Of a stretch of 64,000 bases of DNA, positions 13,271 through 25,800 are shown in pieces (position 1 is the first letter of the stretch; each line of letters opens with the position of its first letter). The stretch is from the NCBI RefSeq assembly GCF_000003815.2, contig NC_049987.1:16696564-16760563 (forward strand), read 5' to 3'. The translations under genes were made by a program, and so were the position numbers. Under the pieces are notes generated by a model that was not told where the DNA came from, searched no databases, and saw only the letters and a program-made list of their open reading frames with translations. This DNA is from Branchiostoma floridae. Lineage: Eukaryota; Chordata; Leptocardii; Amphioxiformes; Branchiostomatidae.

Positions 13271-14650
13271 TTCAGGCACAATAACCAGAGAAGTTTCGTC
13301 GTGCGAGGCAAAACTTAAAACAAGCGTAGCAAAACTTAAAACTGACGTACAGTTATCAAAAAATAGAAAAATAAAGTGCTATTCCTCTTCTTGAACATTG
13401 TGTTTGTGATATGGAAATTGTGATTGTGATAGTTGTAGTTTCTGTATGTAACTTTCTTTCCCTCCTAGTCTTTTAAGGCGTTCCGATTTTCTATTCTTTA
13501 AAGGCGTATTGTCTTGTTTCTTGATATACATGGCAAGTAATTGCCTTTGCCATTAAATCGTGACTAAAATTATGTGTTGCATATGCCCAAAGTAAGACAC
13601 ATGCATCGTACACCGCTTTTAGATCTTATGCGCATGGGGTTGCCAGAGTGGTCTTTTAGCAACTTCGAAGTGAGGACGTGCTAAGACTTTGTATATTCAC
13701 TTTGAAAAAGCAAACACCTACAAACAGTGGTCAGACTGTCACTTAGAGACATGGAAAGTACTAGCTATAGAATTAACAACACTTCTAACAGTTAAAATAG
13801 TTAGAGGTCGTAATCCAAAGTATTAGAATAAAGCTGGACCCGAATAAAGAATGACGCAACTATTTTCATCCCACTTTGCTACCTCGTTGAAAACAGGTTT
13901 AAGTTGTCAGCGGGTCTCATTGTCAAATTGGTCACCCATTCTAAGTTTTAATCTATGAAATCACATGAACATTTTAGAACGGATGTTTGGAGGTCTGTAT
14001 ACAACAAGCTACGGCGCCAGAAATCCGTCCGTAATTGTTATATTCTGAATCTCATTACTGTAAATGCATTTAGTCTGTACACCTTGTTATATGCTTACTA
14101 GAGCTGTGTTGACACGCAGACAGGGACGAATGGGAACTATAAGTCTATTTTAGTCGGGTTGATCATAGCTAAAAAGCTTAGTAGTAGTCCAAATATCATT
14201 CAATGACGAACCCCATGTTTTGTGTATTTTGTATGCATGTTGGAAGTAGTAGTTCTGTCGTCTTTGGGAGAGTAAGGAGGCTTGTAATAGAAACATGTTT
14301 GTGACAGATGTATGTTTGTATGAACGTTTGCACTGGCAAGTCTCTTTCACATTCGCTGTACAACAGATCTTCGACAGAAGCGTTCGTTCATTCAAACGAA
14401 AACAGACATGACGTACATAACTAGTAGATTATTGTTTGTGGATGCTGAAAAGCAACTGTCAAATTCATCATCTTTCCTCAACTTGTGACAGTCAGTTTTG
14501 TCGTAGGGTTGCTAGAAATCTCACGAATGAGTTAGAGTTTGGGACCATAGCTACGCGTCACTTTCTTTGTTTATGAACCATAAGGAGACGGTCACATTCG
14601 TATGTCGTTGTACGATTTTGGTGCTGTAGTATTTTCAAACAGGCTATGAC

Positions 14651-14784
14651 AGATTCAACCGCCGACAATGATCCAAGACAGCATTTTCCGTAACAAGATA
14701 GCAGAATTTTGCACGACTATACACGACTAACACAAGAATGCCCTTAGTTTGTGATCGTTCGACGATCATAAGACGTTTATGACC
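14651..14784. repeat. Interspersed repeat shared with 55648-55781
   Basis: The order GACAAT, CCAAGACAGC, TTTTCCGT, ACAAGA, TTTTGCA and AAGAATGC is repeated at 55648-55781 (GACAATTATCTAAGACAGCC, AAGAATGCTCTCGGTTTGC). It lies between genes B and A. Confidence 0.5.
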
Positions 14785-15094
14785 TCACCTCTATTACAGA
14801 AGGAATCAATAAATCTGACGTTTTCCATGCGAAAAAGTAAAATCAAGGCTCCAACTTCATGCAATGTCATCTGATACTAAAGATGACCTTAAGCTCCCAA
14901 TGTGCAAGGTTAAGTGGATTTACCCAAATAATCGAGTTCTACAGACGTGGGAATATGGTATTGTTCAAGCGAAGTCAGGTGTTTCCCACGTCGCTTTTGG
15001 AGCTTACACGAACATGTGGAGAAAAGGAACCTATTTTCCGTAACCTTGCTTGATCCAGAAAGTCAGTAATCTTCTGTGTCCGTCAAATGACAAG

Positions 15095-15265
15095 TCAAAA
15101 TGTCCTTGGGAGTGTTCCCCTTGCATTCGAAAGGTCAAGGGTTCAAGCTTTGACCTTGTGACCCTGTTTAGCTCAGAACCAATTGGTACCGGGTTCGAAA
15201 AAATCCTGTCATATTACCAATCTTGTGCCTTTGGGAAAGGTACTTTGCAATGGATGGATCGTCTT
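15095..15265 (+). mobile_element. Degenerate SINE-like fragment
   Basis: CTTGCATTCGAAAGGTCAAG, then GGTTCAAGC, matches the B-box region of the SINE at 50889 (CTTGCATTCGGTAGGTCGTG). CTTTGGGAAAGGTACTTTGC follows, a phrase common in SINE bodies. It lies in the region between genes B and A. Confidence 0.4.
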
Positions 15266-16310
15266 TCTTGTTAAGGATGCTAAGGAGATGTTATATCTTG
15301 GTGTCTTATGCTCTCTAGGAGGTGTCAATAACGCCTTACGATCTACTGTTATATGACTTAAGCCAAGACGTAGACGGCACTAAGGAATATTCTCTTATTA
15401 TTGAATAAAAAAGTTAGATAAAGTAACTATGTCATTTGACACAAATTAATGACGATATCACCATATTGCAGTTATATTTCACGCTCTCTTATTATGCATT
15501 GATTTATGAGTGACCAGTCTAGCTAACAAACGTCAACATACATACAAGTTTATGCAAAATGCTTGTTGGCACAAAACTTTATGTAAAAGTGCTGGTTCAT
15601 CTTAAATGTATATATGAAAAAAGATCTTGTATGGTTTTCATCTTGCACGACAATTCACGTGACCTTCGTTGATACTTAGTACCAACATAATCAACGACCA
15701 GTCAGAAATCTTAATGGTTACGTCTGTAATGATTACAACTGTATAGGGGATACAGTCACGACGTTACACAACAGTTACACTGTTACAAGTTTAAGTCTGG
15801 CTTCTCATTGTCGCTTTTAGTCAATACATAATGGTAGGATTGCATCGTTGATTTTTTGTAGTAGGAGGGAATTACGAGGTAGAACAACTTATAAAGTTTT
15901 GCGGCTTATCCCGTTGAATAGTATCGTGTTGATCATTTTAAAGCAAAAACACAGCAAACAAAATATGTGACGATCCAAGTCCTTTGTCCGTGCGATGGTC
16001 AGGTCTGGAACGAAATGAAATCTTGTTAGAATGACAGAAAATACAAATGCCATTTAAAAAACTGAATAATGAACAAATGTATTAGGGATTTAGGAAACAA
16101 ACACCATATGTCTCATGAAAGCAATGCTTACAATGGGTTATCTAATCATTTTGGATTGGACGAGACCTTTCGCAGGATCCTATTGTGCTAAATGTTTTGC
16201 GCTTTTGTACAATATCAACAAAGTTAGTAAAAAAAAAATGTACGTGTCCAAACGTACATTTTCTTTAGGACACAGAGAATTGATGTATTTTTTTCCACCC
16301 CACATGTAAA

Positions 16311-16487
16311 TCCGTACCCCCTGAAGCACTCATACCCGCTGCAGTGTCCTGACCTCCTGAAGTGTCCTTACCCCCTATAGAGTACCATAGGGGGTACCGA
16401 CACTAAGGGGGTACAAACACGACAACGGAGACAGTTACTACAGGGGGTAGGGATATTAGAGGCAGTAAGGACATTGCAGGGGGCATG
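16311..16487. repeat. Palindromic array of short C-rich/G-rich repeats after gene B stop
   Basis: Four C-rich units (TACCCCCTGAAG, TACCCGCTGCAGTGTCC, GACCTCCTGAAGTGTCC, TTACCCCCTATAG) face their G-rich complements (ATAGGGGGTACC, AAGGGGGTAC, ACAGGGGGTAG, GCAGGGGGCATG). It lies about 100-280 bp beyond the stop codon, probably in the 3' UTR. I did not find a clear AATAAA on the minus strand nearby. Confidence 0.6.
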
Positions 16488-16592
16488 AAGATCTATAGGC
16501 TCGCTAGCACACTTCTCCATAGTGCACCTTGAACTAGTAGTGTTCATTGACTTCAAAATTGTCCACTTCAAGATTATCTAACACCACGCACC

Positions 16593-19500
16593 TTACACCA
16601 TGTGAATGGTGACGATGTCTTCTCCTAATTCCACAATGTCCTTCAGACGTTTCTTGTTTTCAGCCTCCGTGGGGACGTGAGTCAGTCCGGGAGTCAGGAA
16701 CACGAAGTCCCCCCACTCCAGCTGATCAGGAAAGGCGGCCACCAGGTCTTCCCGTACCTAGCCACAAATTAAGGTGGTATCTCACTGTAATTGGGGCACT
16801 GGTGCGGCACTGCGGGGTTCGTTTACTGCGGCTCTGTTGCTTTATTTTTGCAATATTATCATTTATAATTTAGATATTGCGTAATACGTAAAAGTATGAC
16901 TTAGAAGACAACAAAATGAAGAAAACGTAAGAAAAGTCGTTCTTTATCTCTGAAGTTTGTCGAATAGTCTTTCGAACCCAACAGTGCCACACCAGTGCCC
17001 CAAGTGCAGTGAGATACCTCTTTTAGATAGTAACCTTTGACAAAAGGTGTATGCCTTGGGAGCGTTTGCAACGGTCTAGTGACGTGTGTTTTAGCTTAAT
17101 AGCATAACTCTATAGATGGATTGTTATGAACACTATTATGCAGCTCGTAGGTATTGACCTATCGAAGAAATTATTTGATTTTGCTCATTCTGGCGGCTTT
17201 TCTTGATACTGCAGCACAGATAAGAAACATACACATACACATAAGAAATAAAGCTTCACAAAACACTACAAATATTGGTTTTCAAATGTTTGTTGAGTAG
17301 AAGACCGGCCATAGAAAAAACAACATAAGCATCAGTTGTTTTCCCCCAGGGAGTGTGGCCCCGCAGGTGGCAGACGAGCGAACGCCCAAAAGATTTGTTA
17401 CTCTAACAAATGATTCGTACCGTCTATAAAATGAAAATTCACAGAGTGATGTCGAATATGTTTCTCAATACATACACAGAGTTTTTTTTTTTGTGATTCT
17501 GGCGTTGTCGTTTTTCGTAATGATTTAGTTAGTCGGGCCGCCGCATTCAGTGCATTTCGCCCATTTCCCATGAAAACACGACCTGGATTGTGAAAGATTT
17601 AGCCCTCCTCGCGGGAGACATGAAGCACACTGTACACACAATCACAATTCTACTATCAAAAGAAAGCTAATATATCATAAAATTAGATTTTTATCTATGT
17701 TTGTCTAAATTGGTCACCATCTTCCAAAGAGAGCAAATTCCAAAAGCGTGGCAAGTTAGGGCGCACTGTCTAACGCAGCTCAAAATCGGAATTTATATTC
17801 ACGATAACGTCCTCGGTGTTTGCCAGTTGTAACGCGGAGGGTGAAGGGTCCATGAACAGTATGGATGCCTTCCTTATTTAAGTATGGTCTCTAGATGAAT
17901 GTGTTAAAAATTCATTGATCAAAACTTGACCACTCTTTGGCAACTAGTGATGGAGCGCCGTGACTTCGAGCGCGTAAAAAAGCGGGCATCTTAGGGCGGC
18001 CCCCGTTATGTATATCAGCGACCAGCAAGCGGTACTGTGTAAATACGTTTTACCATACTTTGTGTTGTAAACTTTAAGACTTGTATTTTCACCGAACCCC
18101 AGGGACGTACAGAAAGAAGAAAATGTCCTACCTGCTTGAGAGGCTTCTTCATGTCCAGCCATGTCTTCTCTATCTCCCCAAGACGGTGCATCTTGTCCAG
18201 CAGTTTCACTGTCACGTTCCTAGGCTCGGGGATGTCATCTGAAACACACAAAAATGCAATGTTAGAGAAGTCCGCAACTGAAAATTGGTTTAATGGGACG
18301 GGCACACAGATGATTCAATAGCATTGCCAATGTTACTCAAGGTAGTATTATGTATTTCTGGTTGTACGCAGCCAGCATGTATTGTGAATGTCCTCTACTT
18401 GAATACCACATATATTGTCTATCACTACAGCTTCTCTCCATGAAAAATGTGACCTCCGTGAATAGTTTCATCAGGTTGGTACGTCACTGAATAAAGAGAA
18501 TCTTTTTACACAACTATAACTTTATTCTCACCGACGTTTCGGTGACCGTCTGTCATCTTCGTCAGGGCAATTCTGACTGGTTCACATTGTACTGCAGGAC
18601 AGGTGTCGCTGCGACATAGGTAATACCTTTTACGTCTCTTTATTCAATGATGACCTTCTTACGGTTTCTTACTTTGAGACTTTCGGAGACTTTACTAGAA
18701 AATCATTAATGACGTGCCCTAGGGCACGCCACTAGTCTTCCCGGACGTCATACATAAATAACGTATATACAATGGTCAATATTTACAAACATCAATTAAA
18801 CTTCCGGCTTAGGGCATACGTATACTAAATTATGCAAACTCTGAAAAACAAGACAGAATAAAGAAACACCATGTACTACTTGGAGGAGGTATTGAATTCA
18901 AATGTACATGTATAGGTATGCAGACACAAAACACGAACGACAATAACTGCATAATGGAATAGTTCTCTACACTTACTTTCATCGTCACACACGTAACCCG
19001 GTGGAGAAAGGGAGCGAGGGGAGACGGAGGAGCGGGATACCGGACGGGACTGGATGTCCGTCTTGTCAAACTTGGTCTCGTGCATGGTGAAGGCAGCGTT
19101 CGTCTTACCCAGGCTGGCTTCAAGGTCCTTCATCTCATGAGAACCCATCTCCACATTAACCTAAAGTACGAAAACAATAATTATATTTTTCATATATGTT
19201 CATAAACATATTTTTGTTTATTTGAATTCACAAAGTGATGGGAGGGCAAACAGATCCAGAACCTTTACAAGTTGCCTCCCTCACATAGAAATAAAATCAA
19301 CAACGTACAGTACAATTATAACATTTGAGTAACAACATATAGAGTACAGGATATATAGATAGGAACCTCAAGGCATAACCTGGATACTAATATACCTGAT
19401 TGGCTGTAACTTAGCGCGGCCTTAAAGCTACACAGAAACTACACCCACGAGACGTAGACGAAGTATAGGGGAGATCAAGACAATAGTGTGAACTAAATAT

Positions 19501-19825
19501 TGTTCAATTTCATTCGCAAATGTGTTCTACAGTAACTATACGTGTATTTTTTAAAAGACGTACCCGTACCCAACCACTACACCACCAGCCAACGCCCTAT
19601 CAATTACAAATATGTAGAAGGTCGGAGTGTTCGGCCGAAAATTTATGGCGAGTTCCTTTTTTGTGTTGGAACACAGCTTAGACTTTTTCACAATTACGAA
19701 TATGTTACCATATAAAGATTAGAAGGGCAGAGTGTGTGTACTTACATTACTTAGGCCAGCCACAGAACTTGGACGGAGGAGAGAAGAGGACGAGGACCGG
19801 CTGGAGTTTTCCCAGGCTTTGTTTT
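16593..19825 (-). CDS. PKHD1L1: Gene B exons: long cytoplasmic tail and stop codon
   Basis: The exons are 19746-19825, 18977-19160, 18132-18238 and 16593-16757, the last ending in TAA at 16593-16595. The tail is about 185 residues. It starts basic and Ser-rich (SSRSSSSSLLRPSS), then SRPVSRSSVSPRSLSPP, which looks like a phosphorylation-prone stretch with SP sites. A charged, probably helical part follows (VKLLDKMHRLGEIEKTWLD). It ends DIVTIHMV, where the last residues could bind a PDZ domain (hydrophobic C-terminus). Human PKHD1L1 has only a very short tail. I do not recognise a named domain here. All phases agree and splice sites are canonical. Confidence 0.88.
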
Positions 19826-22800
19826 CTGAGGCGCGGAGACAAAATGGTAATTCATGTTACTCCACGTGTCTTACTAATAGTAATAGTAGTGGTAATAGTA
19901 GTAGCAGTACCCACTGAGGACTACTTTTCAGTATCTACAGGCCCACATTGTACATCAAATGTGTGATCTTGTTGAATGGGAAGGGGAAGCATTAGCTGAC
20001 ATTCGCGTCGCTCATTCGGTGGTCTATTCGGTGGTAATAGGTCACCGTAACTAATGTTAACATCGTTGGGCAGGTTACTTATCCTCGATAAATATGTTGT
20101 AGGAATGAATGCACATGTCTCGTCTTCAATAATTCATCTTAAAAATTAAATTTCCGTCTATCTTCAGATAGGAAAGATACATGTAGTATACTTTGCTATC
20201 CTAACTCTCCTGTATTGTCTTATGTACTCTTATCTAAGTTTTACTTTCCGTTATTGATGTTATCATTGTGCATGCATGGCCGTTGTTTCCAATGTCATTC
20301 AGGTGCGTGCTTTTTTTACATAATCTTTCTTTATTCATATTTCACAAAAGGTGCGTGTTTTTAAGTATTTTTATTTTATCTTCACAATAACTATGTACTA
20401 TACGGTAATGCATAAACATATGGATAGGTGATTCTTACTGTTGGTCTTTTTCTTCTTCAGCCAAACAACGACCAGGATGATGACAACAAGGAGAAGTAAC
20501 GCGACAGCTGAGACGGCAGCGATCAACGCCACATCTGGTCCTGAGTTCACCTGAGGGACACAATCCACAGGTAACAATTTTTCATTCAAAAAATCTCTCC
20601 TACCTGTCTCTTTTTTCTCAATCCTTTGCTGTCCTCGTCTCCAAGGATTGTGGTACAAAGCATATCATGTACACACTTATTCATGTACTCACCTGGAACA
20701 ACGAATATATGGATATTGTGGTTTAGATAAGATAGACAGCATGTTAGTATAATGTAGATTATACAACAAAGAGAGAGCTGAACTTTATAGACTGGATAGA
20801 GTTCTTTTGTTGCCACGTGTACTTAACCTAGTGGGTTTATATGTACAATAAAGGTTTTCATTTATTCACTAATGCTGGCTTCGGCATAACGCAAACACCT
20901 ACCTACCATCAACATAAAACACTTTTGCACAGTTTGCTCCAATTTGTTAATCTTCATTAGAATGTGAAAACAGGTATGAAACATAGCATAACAAAACATA
21001 ATATGACCTAACAGAACAGAACAAAACAACATAACATTCATACAGATTATTACACATGTACATGAACATATCACATGTAGATGAGAATGAAATACCATAC
21101 ATGCAGAGTTGTCAGATGAAATGCCCTATGTAAATGCTAGTGCTGCACTGTACATAATCTTTGACTGTATAATCTAAAGATTGGCACAATTAGACAATAG
21201 GTGCCATCTATATTTCAAACGTTATGTCTTTCATATGACAAGTAAGTAGAAGTATGAGATATCTACTCACCGTTTCCGTACCGTAATACCGCTGACCATC
21301 CACATACATGATGTCGATAGTTTCCATGGTGTTGTCGTTGAACGTGACCTTCAATGGCTGTTGCACCTGGTACCACAGGCGCAACAACGCAGCCTCCACC
21401 TCATCCTCCGGGCCGGTCATGGTCAAGTCCACCACAACACTTCCTATAAGGCACCAAACAAGATGATAATAACTTTATCGCGCGACAATTGTACAAGGTA
21501 CAAAGCATGGCATCTGCTAATAAATAACTACAGTTCTGTAAGACTAATCTAGTTAGTACAATGGTACATAGTAAAGGATAAAAATGGTCATAATATCACC
21601 ACGTAGGTCCAAAGAATGTAAAACTATGGTCAGAGAATTTTCTAAATAAAGCACGTCCAAGTTAACGTTTAGAAACTTCTAATGCCCAATATGAATAAAG
21701 GGTATAGAATTGCAGATGCTGCAGTTCTACATGATTTCATAGGGGACGCTGTAACCCAGATTAGGTTATTTCTCAACAAAGTGGAGTCCAGTTCGATTAA
21801 ACTCTTTGGATGAATCAATGTTTGTAATATCTTGTACGCTTCGTAATTACCTTTGCCAGAATGACTAAGGTTATGTTTTAGGCTTCTGCGTCTGTTTTTT
21901 TTGTCGTTTATTTTTGACAAATGTCACTGTACTTTTTGTCGTATCAATAAAGCTTGCATTAAAAGAGCATACGCCAACAATTTCATGTTCATCAGAAATT
22001 GCAGCCATATGGAGTTCTATGGAAATACTCTACCGTACGTAACATTAGAAAGAATGTATCTAACCTGCATAGGCGTTTGCAGCTGAAAAGTACATCGTGC
22101 TGAAATTGGCGTTGAGAACGTTCATCATGAAGGTCTCGAAGTAGAGTTCGTGGTCTCCTACCGTCTGGTAGAAGTCAGCATCAAAGGTGATCTGTACGTC
22201 CTTGGTAACTCCCAAGGGCATCTGAAATCCCGGAGGGAAGATGTCGATTGGGTCGGGGATGTAGATAAAGTCGTACTCCTCCATGGGTGGGTTAGTAGTG
22301 ACGTGGAACTGGAGATGATAGCGACTGAAAAAAAAAACACATTGAATGTAAACTTCCTTGTCTAGTTCTTATATCTTACCTTGGTGTACTGCAAACTATA
22401 TACAGATAAGATCAAGACGAGGTGGTCATCTCTTTCAGTTTAGCATTTTATAAAAGTGCAATTACGGAATTAGTCGATTCAGTTTAATGTTACCACCGAA
22501 ATGAATGACATGTGTGTTAGATATTCCTTCTGTCATTCAATATGATTGAAAATTGGATGTACAATTACGATATACGATGTACAATTAGGCATTATTTGGT
22601 AAAGATATATAAATATCTTCCAAATATCTATGGGTTTGCAACCATTACCTTGCGCCAGTGAGAGTGATATCCCTGAAGGTGGCATGGCCGTTCAGGACGT
22701 CAAACGTTGTTGATGTGTTACCGCTGAGGCTGCCTTTGTATAAGCCGGGTACAGGTTCCATTAGAGAGACAGTGGCTAACCAACTCTGCCCCTGTTGTTG

Positions 22801-25800
22801 AAACAAAAGAGATGGCGAAAAGATTACGATGGGGTTATCGAGGATCACAGTTCAAATATATTGTCTACATGGCTTGTTCGTTTCTGAGGTTACATAATTG
22901 TGAGGTTCTCAAGCTTAATGATAGGATCCAGCTGTATTTCGTTTCATACAGCCGAATGAAGGCAATCAAATCAAGTCGTTTTTGTATATTCTACCTAGAA
23001 ATCACTACTGGTGACCAATGCTACCAACTAGGCTGTATGCTCTCCGACTCATTGTTCATATCGCCAACAGTTTAATTAAAAAGACTAGCATGATCCAATA
23101 CATTCTATCAAACGAAGTTCAATTTTGAGTCGATATTCAACCTGTCTAACGGACAATATCAATATGATGTAAAGCAAAATCCTATTTAGCTGAAATATTT
23201 CTTGACCAAAATATACAAAGAGCCTTTTGACGTTAAGGTTGCTAGTTCAACATTTAACAGGAAACACAGTTCTATGGCACAATATGGCACAAAAATTAAC
23301 ATGAAACACAAACTAATTTGGGCATTTCTATAGGATCTACATAATGCTGTACCTTCCATGAGATGTCCGTGATCGCCTGTCCAGTCACAGCGTCCCTCAG
23401 CTCCAGTTGGAGGTTGAAAGGTTCGTTAACAATGGCTGTGTCTGGTTTGCTAAATATAGCAGCTGTAGAGATAAACATACTGAATATGAAAAACATACTA
23501 AAGATAGCAAAAGGTCCTGTTTATTTCATTCGGTGGTAATACAAAATTACCATGCATCATGACACAATATACACCTCGGGCGGTGTATTAACCCTAATTC
23601 TATATCTACTGACAGTATTGAAAGAATGATTACGTCCAATTGCAGCAGGGATGTAAAATGTAAAATTGATATACTTCTGGCTATTCCTTGTTACAGTGCA
23701 TATCACAAATAAGTCACGGGATAATATGTAGAATACCTCTGCATGGGGTAATTAATATCCAGCTCCACAATACGCGTATACTTCACTACATTGATATATC
23801 AAAGATTGTTTACTCTTTGTGTGTATTGTGCTAGACGCATCGCCAGCAATGCTTTCTGTTACAATGAAAACACAAAACAAAGACACGAATAGGCATAAAT
23901 GTCCATCCTCAAGTTTCTAAGGCTTCATGCAGTGTAGTTAACTCTGACCAAAGGTGGCAATACCTCTAACTGGTACCCTTGTGACAGTGAACGGCTGAGT
24001 TTGGACCTGCAGAAGATTTGCGGCATTCTGGGTGACCGTGAATCGGATCGTGTAGCCTTCACCACTGCAATATGGTAAAGACAACAAGTAAGAAACCGAA
24101 GTGGAGACACCGTTTTTCTCACATGATTATTCATCCAATAGCAGATTCTTTCCATACAGTATACCTAAGGTAGACAAAAAGTTTTACTTTGATATAACTG
24201 TCCATGGTGCTTAAATGCCACCATGTCAACGACACCTTGACGGTTTTTGAGATAATAGACCAAGACCATGGATAGAATTTAAAGCTGTACACACACATCA
24301 CACACGTTTAAACATTTTCATCTATCTAAACATCAACTTCACGACTGACCAGTGCGATATCTTAAAGTCAGTAAAGTTGGCCCAACCGTTGATGTATTGT
24401 GTGTGTGTAATAAGTGTGCACGCATGTGTGTGATAAACGTTATGACTTACCTGTGGGGGACCGTGAGGTCGGTAAAGTTGGCCCAACCGTTGACGTATGG
24501 CACACTGAGGGTACCACTCAGGGTCGCTCTTGGGTCTGTATCATCTCCCGACTGCAGGGAGGCAGTGATATTCCAGGGGGCGCTGCTGTGGCCAAGATGT
24601 TCCATATGGTTGCCCTGCAATATTTTCAGAAATGGGATTTGAATTGATGCAGGTCTACTTCTGCGTCTTATTGAGGAATAGAGTACAAATTCGAGGTAAA
24701 ATAAATCGTTCCACTCACTCTCTTACTCCTGCAAGGATACCTCATTGTATTACATAATCTGGTAAACAATGTCTTAGTCCTTGCATTAGCATCCGCATTA
24801 TCGACATTGTCTCCACCATATATCCATAATCTTAATTGAAAATCTGTAGGCTAGCCTGCATCCTAGGACGGAGACAACTTTCAAGAACAGAACACCTTCA
24901 GTTGCGATGGATATTCCCCCATATTTCAAATGGATAAAGGTGACTGCACATTCGTATGAAATATGCAGTCAACATTACGCAGAAATGTAAAGAACAGGCG
25001 ACACTATATTTCCGGACAGTAAATTTTCGAAAAACGTTAAGAAGGTATTTTGGGAAGACAAGAAAATTATATGATACTGATCACCATGATGAAGAATACT
25101 AAAAATTAAAGGGAAAAATCTTTTGTGTGAAATATAGTTCTAAACTAAAGTCTAAAGAATTCTGGCTGATACGTTCTCAGTAATTTTGAAAATTCTGTAT
25201 CTCATTGCTATCTAAATATTCAATATTGATAATCTTTTGTTTCATCATACTTGACATTTATCAGTTAGGTCACTCTCACGTCAAAATAATAAAGTTTTCC
25301 GGAAGCAGACTGTCGTACTTAGACACCGTACTTAAAGTGACTTCTGTCAAAGTCGCATACCTCCGTGTCAAAAGCCTGAATCTTGGGCTGAACACTGAAG
25401 ACGGCCATCTCGTGAAGAGGTACCGGCTGGGTTTGCACTATGATGGAGTCCGGCGGGACGTAGTCATCTGCCCGGGTCTGGTTCACAGTCAGATCACGCC
25501 ACTCCTGACTAGCCACAGGCGGGACCGGGTCGACCACAGACACGCTGGTCACGTTTGTGCCAAACACACTGTCCAATTCACCTAGAGTGGATATATCAAC
25601 AACAGATTCCATAAAACCGCTTCTGTGTTTTCATAATGGCCATGGCCAGTTTCGGTAGTTTCAATGTATACATGTTTGTGGGCGCGTATATTTGCACTTT
25701 CACCTAGGGATGCGTATATTCGTTCTTTCAATTCTAAAATGTATGATAGTCAGGATATGTCGATACACAATTGCTAACATTTTGATACCGTGTACTTATA

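Larger units (their letters stand above)
13271..16592. other. Region between genes B and A
   Basis: This 3.3-kb stretch should contain the gene B 3' UTR and the gene A promoter. It holds the palindromic array at 16311, a SINE-like fragment at 15095 and a repeat at 14651. No other gene is seen. Confidence 0.5.

Noticed and set aside
16368..16571. 67-residue minus-strand open frame just after the gene B stop
   Set aside because: It lies in the palindromic C/G-rich array and in the likely 3' UTR; no homology seen.
18713..18728. Perfect 16-bp palindrome CGTGCCCTAGGGCACG
   Set aside because: Isolated and intronic, with no partner site or known factor; kept only as a note.
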